In this document: piece by piece, positions 43,931-50,874 of the stretch
Layout: every line of letters starts with the position of its first letter
How positions within the stretch are numbered: position 1 is the first letter of the stretch
Assembly: GCA_012838135.1 (NCBI GenBank)
Contig: DUPV01000071.1
Span: forward strand, 1-50,874
Source of the DNA: Clostridiaceae bacterium
Lineage (GTDB): Bacteria; Bacillota; Clostridia; Saccharofermentanales; DTU023
Length of the DNA: 50,874 bases
Direction: 5' to 3'
The notes under the pieces: generated by a model
Told to the model about the DNA's origin: nothing
Databases searched by the model: none
The model's input: the letters and a program-made list of their open reading frames with translations, nothing else
Made by a program: the position numbers and the translations under genes

Positions 43931-43991
43931 ACCCCGTGGTTTGGCAATACAATTTGAATATCAAAAAGTATTACTAAACTCGGGGTATTTT
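43931..43991 (+). terminator. Terminator after the peroxiredoxin gene
   Basis: ACCCCG (43931-43936) pairs with CGGGGT (43981-43986), extended inward by GGTTTG with TAAAC and AATAC with GTATT, and followed by ATTTTT. The loop is about 14 bases. Confidence 0.75.
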
Positions 43992-44128
43992 TATTCCGGC
44001 CAAACTTAGTGCGGATGGCGGATGTAAGCAATTGCTTGTCACCGGATAACATTTTTGAAGTTTGGTACGGGCGATGAACTAACAGAAAAGTATAAAGGAA
44101 CAAGAGTATGTCGTATAAAAAGGATTTG

Positions 44129-44848
44129 TCAAACTTCGCTCAGCAGCTCACTGAAACCGGTTAGAATTTTCTGTAAGTCCGAGTTGCTGTATTCATAATG
44201 AAAAGAATCTTTTAGGACATCTACCTCTAATCCTGAGTTTTGCAATATTGCTGTCGCTTTAGGACTAACTAACTCATCTTTTGCAGATTGAAAAATTTTA
44301 ATTTCTTTGTTTAAAGGAAAGCCTTCGCTCAACAATTTTTTTGTTCTGCCAATTTCTTTCAATAAGGCAAGATAATTCGGAATCCATTTAAAGTACTTCC
44401 AAAATCTGAGATCAGGTTCGACACCGTAGCGAGGATCAAAACTGCCGGAAGGATTTTTTTGATAATCGATCATCCTTTTTATATTGTTGAAAAAAGGCTT
44501 CAATTTAAACCTTATTTTCAAAGGAACCGCAAGCAGAAGAACCGCTTTAATTCCGGGATTTTGGATTCGTTGTAAAGTAAATAATGTTCCCATTGAATGA
44601 GCCACAACATATATTTCAGAATAATTTTGCCTTAATTCAGCCAGAGTAAAATCCACCTGATTCTGCCAGTCCTGCATTGTAGCTTTGCCGAAATCATCGA
44701 CACTGCCGCCATGGCCTTTTAACAACATCATATGCTTAGCATAACTGTCCGGAACCATAGGATAAAAATCACGAAATTGATTCGGATGCCCGGTAATCCC
44801 ATGAATGAATAAAATTACTTTATCCTGATTTTTCTCAATACTTTCCAA
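44129..44848 (-). CDS. Alpha/beta hydrolase (carboxylesterase-like)
   Basis: A 239-residue cytoplasmic serine hydrolase. The oxyanion region is 'ILFIHGITGHPNQF', the nucleophile elbow is 'VVAHSMGTLF' (Ser in H-S-M-G), the acid is likely Asp in 'SAKDELVSP' and the base His in 'DSFHYEYSNSD', as in monoglyceride lipase/carboxylesterase relatives. The start is uncertain: TTG at 44848 has AGGAG eleven bases upstream, but the frame stays open and protein-like (for example IHIGAFKPLESIE) for at least 15 codons before it with no ATG. The 5' end may therefore be truncated or mutated. The substrate is unknown. Confidence 0.8.
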   Translation of the reverse strand: MESIEKNQDKVILFIHGITGHPNQFRDFYPMVPDSYAKHMMLLKGHGGSVDDFGKATMQDWQNQVDFTLAELRQNYSEIYVVAHSMGTLFTLQRIQNPGIKAVLLLAVPLKIRFKLKPFFNNIKRMIDYQKNPSGSFDPRYGVEPDLRFWKYFKWIPNYLALLKEIGRTKKLLSEGFPLNKEIKIFQSAKDELVSPKATAILQNSGLEVDVLKDSFHYEYSNSDLQKILTGFSELLSEV

Positions 44849-45321
44849 GGGTTTAAATGCTCCTATATGAATTTGTTCGATGCTTTTCAGCGCGATTATA
44901 AGCGTGAATATATATATATTATCTTTTTTTCACCCTGTTTCTGCAAATTTTAGATCTTGCTGCAAAGGCAAGCCTTTATTAAATATGACAGATCCTATCC
45001 CCGAGAGGGGACGGAAATATTAATTAATGGTGATATTAATATTCATTGCATTATTTCAATTTCAAATTTTATTAATGATTCAAAAAAGAATAAAAAAGCA
45101 AATAGGAGTATTTTTGAAGAGTGCAGTTTCAGAAGACCGTCGGTTCGCTCTAGGAAATTTACTTCTGAGAACGCAATTTTTACTTAAATAAACAATATAT
45201 TTCCTACTATAGAGTTAATTTCTTTAAATTGGAAACATACTTCCAATTACATAATAAAGTTATAAACTTGGAAGTGTATTTCCGATTTGTTATAATGTTC
45301 ACAAGCAAAGGAGAAAAGCTT
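44849..45321. other. 473-bp gap with AT-rich tracts and one CRISPR-like repeat
   Basis: No convincing gene. A 76-codon plus-strand frame (44957-45187) crosses the CRISPR-like element and has no family resemblance or ribosome binding site. The region contains an AT dinucleotide run (near 44908-44919) and a 7-T tract. The ribosome binding site AAAGGAGA of the next gene is at its right end. Confidence 0.6.
44983..45018 (+). CRISPR. Solitary CRISPR-repeat-like sequence (type III-A style)
   Basis: Bases 44991-45018 contain the hairpin CCCC-GAGA-GGGG followed by ACGGAAAT. This closely resembles the 3' half of the Streptococcus thermophilus CRISPR2 (Csm) repeat, which ends CTCGAGAGGGGACGGAAAC; the last eight bases would be the crRNA 5' handle. 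The stretch stands out as GC-rich in AT-rich DNA. The 5' boundary (shown as a 36-base unit) is a guess. No second copy is seen within the window, so it would be a remnant or a solo repeat, not an array. Confidence 0.45.
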
Positions 45322-46515
45322 ATGTTCCAGAGACCATCTTATTTAAATAGACTTATTAAATTTAAAGACAGTGATTTTATCAAGATCATTACCGGTGTGA
45401 GACGTTCCGGCAAATCGGTTTTGCTAAAGTTATATGTTGATTATTTAAAAAATGAAAATATTTCTGAGAAAAATATTATTTATATAAATTTTGAGGAATT
45501 TGAATATCAAATGATAAAACTCGAAGAAGACTTCAGAAAATTAATCTTGGAAAAAACTCCTCGGAATAAGAACAGAATATACTACTTGTTTGATGAAATT
45601 CAGCTTGTCGAAGGTTGGCAAAAGGTTGTTAATTCATTACGAGTAAGTTATGACTGTGATATTGTAATTACCGGCTCAAATGCCAAAATGCTATCAGGTG
45701 AATTGGCAACTCTTTTAAGTGGACGTTACGTAGAAATTCCGGTTTATCCTCTCTCATTTCAAGAGTTTCTGACAGTAAAACAAGTAGATAATGATTCAAG
45801 AATGGTTGACAGATATTATTCTGAATATGAAAAATATGGTGGATTTCCCGGTGTGGTTCTAGCTCAAGAAGAAATCAAGGATACGATATTATCAGGAATT
45901 TTTGATTCAATTGTTCTCAATGATATAGCGTATCGATCGGGAATAAGAGACACTTTTGTTCTTAAAGATATTATTTCTTATTTGGCGGACAATGTAGGTC
46001 AACTTGTAAATCCCAGTACAATTGCAAATGTATTGAAAAATGAAAAAGTGAATACCAGTAATCACACAGTAAATCGATATTTGGATCTTTTGGAAAATGC
46101 TTATTTATTCTACCGTGTAAGGCAATATGATCTTAGAGGAAAAGCGTATTTAAAAACCAATGCGAAATATTTTATTGTAGATAATGGTTTGAGAAGACAT
46201 TCAGTAGGAAAAAAAGATGGAAATTTCGGGAATCGTTTGGAAAATATTGTATATTTAGAACTTTTAAGAAGAGGTTATACGGTTGATCTTGGCAGGATCG
46301 ATACTAAAGAAATAGATTTTATTGCAAGAAAAGTAGATGAACAAATCTATATACAAGTAACCCATGAAATGCCCAAAGGTTCACGAGAGATAGATAATCT
46401 TCTTCTTATAAAAGATAATTACAAAAAAATCATTGTAACCGGCAGATATTTTGAAGAAAAAAACATTCGCGGAATACCTATAATTTACATTGTAGATTGG
46501 CTGTTGAATGAATAG
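45322..46515 (+). CDS. AAA-type ATPase with DUF4143 domain
   Basis: A 397-residue protein starting at ATG 45322 (AAAGGAGA eight bases upstream). The N-terminal ATPase domain (AAA_14) has Walker A 'ITGVRRSGKSVLLKLY', Walker B 'YYLFDEIQLVEGWQK' and sensor-like 'DIVITGSNAKMLSGE'. The C-terminal DUF4143 domain has 'FIVDNGLRRH', 'GNRLENIVYLELLRRGY' and the nuclease-like 'EIDFIARK'. Such proteins are very common in anaerobes, often in variable regions; their function is unknown. The AlbA_2 gene follows after 18 bases, so the two may be co-transcribed. Confidence 0.9.
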   Translation: MFQRPSYLNRLIKFKDSDFIKIITGVRRSGKSVLLKLYVDYLKNENISEKNIIYINFEEFEYQMIKLEEDFRKLILEKTPRNKNRIYYLFDEIQLVEGWQKVVNSLRVSYDCDIVITGSNAKMLSGELATLLSGRYVEIPVYPLSFQEFLTVKQVDNDSRMVDRYYSEYEKYGGFPGVVLAQEEIKDTILSGIFDSIVLNDIAYRSGIRDTFVLKDIISYLADNVGQLVNPSTIANVLKNEKVNTSNHTVNRYLDLLENAYLFYRVRQYDLRGKAYLKTNAKYFIVDNGLRRHSVGKKDGNFGNRLENIVYLELLRRGYTVDLGRIDTKEIDFIARKVDEQIYIQVTHEMPKGSREIDNLLLIKDNYKKIIVTGRYFEEKNIRGIPIIYIVDWLLNE

Positions 46516-46533
46516 TATTCTTGAAAAGACTAT

Positions 46534-47973
46534 ATGAGAAGGAGGGCAAGGCTTCTGAATTTAAAAGAGTACATAGGGGAGACAAATCTCTATGAAAAAA
46601 AAGAAAAGCTAGAAAGAAACAAGCCAAAATCTTGGCTGAAGAGTGTGGCTGCTTTCGCCAATAGTCGTGGTGGGAAGTTAATATTTGGGATTAAAGAGGA
46701 TAATACAATCGTAGGTTTAAATGATTATCAAGGAGATTCCGAGTTTATAAGTGAAACAATCAAGACAAAAATTGATTCAAGTCCCGAATTTGACATAGAA
46801 ATAATAGAACTAGAGGGAAAATTCATTTTAATATTGACTATTTTTCCGGGAAGAAATACCCCGTACTTCTTTATAGATAGTGGCTCGAGGATTGCATATA
46901 TACGTGTTGGAAATCAAAGTGTTCCAGCTTCAAGAATAGATCTTGTAAATTTGTCTTTAAAAGGAGAAAAACGTTCTTATGATTCTTTACCGTCAGAAAA
47001 ACGCTTAGAAGATGTATCTTTCAAAGAATTAAAGTTGGAGTATCACGATAGAGTCGGAAAATCCTTTGAAGAAAGAGATTTAAAATCTTTCGGATTGTTG
47101 GATGAGAATGGTGTTTTGACAATCGCCGGAGCTCTTTTTGCAGATGGGCATCAAGTTTATCAATCAAGAGTATTCTGTACGAGGTGGAATGGACTGGATA
47201 AGACTCATGGACTTATGGAAGCCTTAGATGATCAAGAGTTTGAAGGAAGTCTTCTGTATTTGCTAAATGCATCTTTAGATTTTGTAAAAAGAAATAGTAA
47301 AAAGATGTGGAGAAAAGGTCCTGTATATAGAGTAGAGTATCCTGAATATCCGGAAAGAGCAATACAAGAAGTAATAGTTAATGCACTGATTCATCGAGAT
47401 TATACTGTTATTGGAAGCGAAGTTCATATTGATATCTATGATGACAGATTGGAAATTTATTCACCGGGGGGCATGTATGACGGGACTTTTATACAAGATC
47501 AAGATCCCTATAACATAGCTTCTACCAGAAGAAATCCTGTTATTGCCGATGTTTTTGCAAGGATGGATTTAATGGAAAGACGTGGTTCAGGTTTAAAAAA
47601 TATTATAGAAGCTTATGAATTCCAGGAAAATTATAAAGAAGATTTAAAGCCTGAATTCCGTTCAACAGAAACTAAATTTTTTACAGTTTTGAAGAATTTG
47701 AATTATGATGCCTCAAGTGTCGATCAAAGTGTCGGCCAAAGTGTCGGTCAAAGTGTCGGTCAAAGTGTCGGTCAAAAACTTAAACCTGCTGAAAGACAAA
47801 ATAAAATTCTAGAATATCTTAATCATAATGCGAAAATGACAGCTTTAGACTTATCGAAGATATTTTTAGTAACTGAAAGAACAATTGAAAGAGATTTAGC
47901 AAAATTAACAAAAGCCGGATACATTGAATATGTGGGCAGCTCTAAAGATGGAGAATGGAAAGTAAAGAAGTAA
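46534..47973 (+). CDS. AlbA_2 (schlafen-like) / RecG-related regulator with C-terminal HTH
   Basis: A 479-residue cytoplasmic protein. The N-terminal AlbA_2 domain shows 'SVAAFANSRGGKLIFGI' and 'YIRVGNQSVPA'. The middle holds an ATP-binding-like domain ('EVIVNALIHRDYTVIG', 'LEIYSPGGMYDG', 'RMDLMERRGSGLKNI'). A linker of SVGQ repeats joins it to a DeoR-like winged helix ('MTALDLSKIFLVTERTIERD'). This layout is common for putative transcriptional regulators in mobile or accessory DNA. The start is unclear: ATG 46534 is used, but its AGAAGGAGG sits inside the frame, and a CTG at 46555 would fit that site better. Confidence 0.82.
   Translation: MRRRARLLNLKEYIGETNLYEKKEKLERNKPKSWLKSVAAFANSRGGKLIFGIKEDNTIVGLNDYQGDSEFISETIKTKIDSSPEFDIEIIELEGKFILILTIFPGRNTPYFFIDSGSRIAYIRVGNQSVPASRIDLVNLSLKGEKRSYDSLPSEKRLEDVSFKELKLEYHDRVGKSFEERDLKSFGLLDENGVLTIAGALFADGHQVYQSRVFCTRWNGLDKTHGLMEALDDQEFEGSLLYLLNASLDFVKRNSKKMWRKGPVYRVEYPEYPERAIQEVIVNALIHRDYTVIGSEVHIDIYDDRLEIYSPGGMYDGTFIQDQDPYNIASTRRNPVIADVFARMDLMERRGSGLKNIIEAYEFQENYKEDLKPEFRSTETKFFTVLKNLNYDASSVDQSVGQSVGQSVGQSVGQKLKPAERQNKILEYLNHNAKMTALDLSKIFLVTERTIERDLAKLTKAGYIEYVGSSKDGEWKVKK
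47716..47775 (+). repeat. 12-bp tandem repeat (five units) inside the AlbA_2 gene
   Basis: Five consecutive units of AGTGTCGGTCAA (first unit AGTGTCGATCAA, second AGTGTCGGCCAA) encode (SVGQ)n. Being a multiple of three, length changes keep the reading frame and would only alter the linker between the ATP-binding-like and HTH domains. Confidence 0.9.
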
Positions 47974-48604
47974 CGCATAAATGTACTCCGGTCAGATTTA
48001 TTTCTACATAAAAACATATTCTAAAAAATGATATTAATTGTCATTTTTCCTTCAGAGGAGATATGACCTTTAAGTTATTACAAGATGTTTTTTTAATAAA
48101 AGTTTTTTTGTTAGCATATAATCCTATGCCGATGATTTGATTATATTTCTAATTGTCTGGGGGGGAAGTATAAAGATAGCATTACCTCCTGAAAGCAGTC
48201 TCGTTAACTCAGAATAAAATGAAAAACAAAACCTAATATAAATAATTACTATTAAATTTCTTATACTTTTAGAAAAAGAAAAGGACTGTTTCATTTACAT
48301 CTTTTGAAACAGTCTCTTTTCTTACAAGAGCTTAGCTCTTGCAAAGTTTGGTTTTTCAATACAATAATCCCATAAATACTTCAATCCGCAGATTATATCT
48401 GACAAATCCTATTGTAGCATCTTCGCACTACAATATTGTAATATTAATTTTAATATCTTTAAAATTCACTGGTATAACAAAATATTATACAATAATCCCC
48501 TAAATGAATAGACAAGTTATTTTTTATATATTATACTTATCTCGTGAAATATCCTATATCCAAAGAACAACTAATGGTCTTACTTGGAAAGGAGAATTGG
48601 TTGT
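47974..48604. other. 631-bp AT-rich gap before cas3
   Basis: No gene is visible on either strand. It holds a terminator-like hairpin (48284-48314), a short palindrome CAAGAGCTTAGCTCTTG (48325-48341), a 17-base direct repeat (ACAATAATCCCATAAAT at 48361-48377 and ACAATAATCCCCTAAAT at 48490-48506), and an inverted repeat TATTGTAG / CTACAATA (48410-48417 and 48428-48435). A promoter for cas3 presumably lies near its right end; I cannot place it firmly. Confidence 0.6.
48284..48321 (+). terminator. Terminator-like hairpin between the AlbA_2 gene and cas3
   Basis: GACTGTTTCA (48284-48293) pairs perfectly with TGAAACAGTC (48305-48314), followed by TCTTTTCTT. It is about 310 bases after the AlbA_2 stop, so it may end a transcript from there or belong to an unseen small RNA. 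Confidence 0.7.
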
Positions 48605-50874
48605 ATGAATTACGAGAATCATATGGAAATAAAATTGGCTCATTTAGAACGAGATGAGTCGGGTGAAATTATTGCAATACAATCCTTAATTGATCATTTG
48701 ATGAACACGGCAAAATATGCAGCAGAGATTGGAAAAGATATAGATTGTTATTATTTATCTTTCCTTTTGGGAATATCTCACGACAAAGGCAAGGCAAAAG
48801 GTAACTTCCAGCGTAGAATTATGGGATTACATAATAAAAGCGTAAATCACTCTTCTGCCGGTGCTATTTATTTACGCCATAAAATAGAAAACATAAAATT
48901 ATGGGGTGAAATAGAAAAACGAGGACTTCGAGAGGCAGGATTGCGACGCGAAATTCTTTTCTATGTCATTACCGCTCATCATGGCCTATATGACACGATT
49001 GGTCAAGGTCAAAACATTTTAGGAAACTTTGTTAGCAGAATTAATGACCGAATGGGGTCAGAAGAAGATAAAATAGCTCTGGAAGAGGAAATTATCCCAT
49101 TTGTAGAAAATGAACTCGAACCTGCTATTAACAAAGAACTTGGTATTTCTTTTGATGAACTAATCTTACGAGCATTAGAAGAATTAAATAATATTACCAT
49201 GAAAATAGAGGATCTCATTTCCGATGATAAAGAAGCATATGTGAAAAAGAGAGAAAGAAAAGTTTATGAAGGTTTTTTAACCAGACTTCTACTTTCTATC
49301 TTGAAAATAGCAGATTGCTTTGACTCTGCACAATGGTCTGAGAAAAATAAAATAACTCCTTTAACCAAAAATGATTTATCAGATATTTTTACTGCCTATC
49401 ATCATGCAACAGAAAACAGAGCAGCTAATTTTTCTGAAAATGCCGATAGTAATTCATTAAATAAAGTACGAACACAGCTATCTGATTTAGCGCAAGAACA
49501 TGCCTTAGAACAATCTTTTGGAATCTCACAATTTGAAATGCCGACGGGTGCAGGTAAAACCGAAACCGGATTGCGTTATGGTGTAAATAATATCAATAAA
49601 TTCAAGAAAGGGCGTCTGATTTATACGGCGCCTTTTTTATCGGTCGTAGAACAATCGGCTCAAAGCATTAAAGATGTTGTAGCTTCTGAAAATATTAAAA
49701 ATATTTCAGGAGATGAATTTGTATTAGAACATCACAGTAATGTGATTAACGATGAGGATGAACATTATTCTGAAGAAACAGAGGATGAAACAGAGATAGA
49801 TCAAAAACTATATCTGCCTCGGTCTTACATCACCGATTATTGGGATGCAGCCATCATTGTCACGACAATGGTGCAATTTTATAACACTTTATTTGCGGGA
49901 AAGTCAGCAAATATTTGTCGGTTTTGCAAACTTATAGACAGTACAATTATTTTAGATGAAATTCAAAGCTTGCCTGTCAAACATATCTATTGTTTTAATC
50001 TAATGTTGAATTTTTTATCTTATATAATGAAAGCGAATATTCTATTGTGTTCGGCGACTCAACCACCATTCGACCATAAAAGACTTGATTATCCGATAAA
50101 GTTTTCAAAAGAAAAACAGGTAATTCCTTCCAATGAGAATCTAGGAGAGAATGCAATAGATTATAGTGTTTTTGAACGATCACAAGTATTTCCGGCTTGG
50201 ATTCCGGAACAAAATTGTGAATATATGGAACTTACTGATGTTCTGGAATTACTTTCAGAACAAATGAAATGGGCAAATTCTGTTTTGTGTATCCTTAATA
50301 CAAGAGCGGCAGTGAAGGCTTTGTTTGAAAAAACACAAGATTATTTTCCAGGAGCAAAGGTTGTATATTTAACTACCAATCTATGTGCAGCTCATCGTTT
50401 AGATTCCATACAAAAAATGCGTCAAGAGTTAAAAGACATGCGAACAGAGTCTTCTCCAAAGCAGCCCCGAAAGCTGATTTGTATTACAACCAGTTTGATT
50501 GAAGCAGGTGTGGACGTAGATTTTGATATTGTTCTTCGTTCTGTAACAGGCGCAGATTCTATCGAACAAGCACGTGGTCGTTGCAACAGAGAAGGGTTAC
50601 TCAAAGAAGGTGGCAAGGTTTTTATCTTGTGTCTGAAAGAAGACAATACGGATGTTGGTTTAAAAGATATTAACGAAAGGGGGAAGATAACGACTGCTTT
50701 TATAAAAAAACAAGTACAAGAAGATAATAAACCGTTAGATATGAAAAAACTAACGAATGATTTTTATCAAAAATATTTCTTGGAAAATGCGAAAAATATG
50801 ATTGGGAAAATACCGAGCTTGAAAAGCAGTGCGTTGGAATTGCTTAGTACTAATGATTCTAAAGTAAAAGCTGC
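48605..50874 (+). CDS. cas3: Type I CRISPR-associated helicase/nuclease Cas3, 3' end outside window
   Basis: The frame is open for 756 codons to the window edge. Cas3 unwinds and degrades target DNA after Cascade recognition. The HD nuclease domain is N-terminal: HD59-60 with 'HDKGKAKGNFQR', 'NHSSAG' at 81-86, and 'TAHHG' near 125. The helicase follows: Walker A 'MPTGAGKTE' (from 312), 'ILDEIQSLP' (DEIQ at 451-454), 'LLCSATQPP', 'TTSLIEAGVDVDFD' and 'QARGRCNREG'. Nuclease and helicase motifs appear intact. GGAG lies ten bases before the ATG at 48605. The subtype cannot be fixed without Cascade genes; they, and any array, would be to the right. Confidence 0.93.
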   Translation, partial: MNYENHMEIKLAHLERDESGEIIAIQSLIDHLMNTAKYAAEIGKDIDCYYLSFLLGISHDKGKAKGNFQRRIMGLHNKSVNHSSAGAIYLRHKIENIKLWGEIEKRGLREAGLRREILFYVITAHHGLYDTIGQGQNILGNFVSRINDRMGSEEDKIALEEEIIPFVENELEPAINKELGISFDELILRALEELNNITMKIEDLISDDKEAYVKKRERKVYEGFLTRLLLSILKIADCFDSAQWSEKNKITPLTKNDLSDIFTAYHHATENRAANFSENADSNSLNKVRTQLSDLAQEHALEQSFGISQFEMPTGAGKTETGLRYGVNNINKFKKGRLIYTAPFLSVVEQSAQSIKDVVASENIKNISGDEFVLEHHSNVINDEDEHYSEETEDETEIDQKLYLPRSYITDYWDAAIIVTTMVQFYNTLFAGKSANICRFCKLIDSTIILDEIQSLPVKHIYCFNLMLNFLSYIMKANILLCSATQPPFDHKRLDYPIKFSKEKQVIPSNENLGENAIDYSVFERSQVFPAWIPEQNCEYMELTDVLELLSEQMKWANSVLCILNTRAAVKALFEKTQDYFPGAKVVYLTTNLCAAHRLDSIQKMRQELKDMRTESSPKQPRKLICITTSLIEAGVDVDFDIVLRSVTGADSIEQARGRCNREGLLKEGGKVFILCLKEDNTDVGLKDINERGKITTAFIKKQVQEDNKPLDMKKLTNDFYQKYFLENAKNMIGKIPSLKSSALELLSTNDSKVKA

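Noticed and set aside
44957-45187. 76-codon plus-strand frame upstream of the DUF4143 gene
   Set aside because: No ribosome binding site, no recognisable family, low-complexity composition, and it runs through the CRISPR-like repeat.

Overview
The window looks like chromosome of an anaerobic, low-to-moderate GC Gram-positive bacterium of the Bacillota (Clostridia-like). The evidence is strong GGAGG-type ribosome binding sites, frequent TTG/GTG starts, lipobox lipoproteins, a sortase-type wall anchor on a giant surface protein, and oxygen-sensitive Fe-S and molybdenum enzymes. I cannot name a genus from sequence alone. There is no rRNA, tRNA, transposase or multi-repeat CRISPR array in the window. 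A GGDEF-domain gene ends at the left edge and a cas3 gene runs off the right edge.

Positions 327-16872 form one functional island for a molybdenum hydroxylase. On the minus strand, reading leftward from 8745, lie a small unknown protein, a MobA-like NTP transferase fused to a ModE-type DNA-binding domain, a histidine-phosphatase/HD fusion, XdhC, a THEP1-like P-loop NTPase, a DUF4213/DUF364 protein and a FecBCD-type ABC importer. On the plus strand, starting at 8961, lie a one-chain MOP-type aldehyde oxidoreductase (two [2Fe-2S] clusters, catalytic Glu, no FAD domain), a large Fe-S/CCG-domain redox protein, a zinc-ribbon-like mini redox protein, a methyltransferase, a C-GCAxxG-C-C protein, a 40-codon unannotated ORF and an AMP-dependent CoA-ligase-like protein. 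This matches the DVU_1551-DVU_1559 set next to the aldehyde oxidoreductase of Desulfovibrio. The likely logic is: import molybdate or another metal, mature the molybdopterin cofactor (cytidylylation, sulfuration), insert it, and pass electrons from the hydroxylase to the Fe-S partner.

Positions 17226-22147 are a nucleoside/sugar-type ABC importer: a DUF3798 lipoprotein, an intra-operon terminator, a double ATPase and two permeases. Positions 22352-25999 hold a SixA-like phosphatase, a transglutaminase-like lipoprotein, a membrane-anchored metallophosphoesterase and a small lipoprotein. Positions 26281-38811, a quarter of the window, encode one 4176-residue cell-wall protein with 16 alternating InlB-like beta modules, Rib-like repeats, a proline-rich stalk and a non-canonical IAKTG sorting signal.

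Positions 39059-43885 carry a sulfur/redox group: DsrE-like protein, OFA-family transporter, a siroheme sulfite/nitrite reductase with ferredoxin domain, a divergent LysR regulator and a one-Cys peroxiredoxin. From 44129 rightward the DNA becomes visibly more AT-rich: an alpha/beta hydrolase, a solitary sequence resembling a type III CRISPR repeat, a DUF4143 ATPase, an AlbA_2/schlafen-like regulator with a 12-bp tandem repeat, and the 5' three quarters of a type I cas3. This right end looks like the start of a defence or accessory region.
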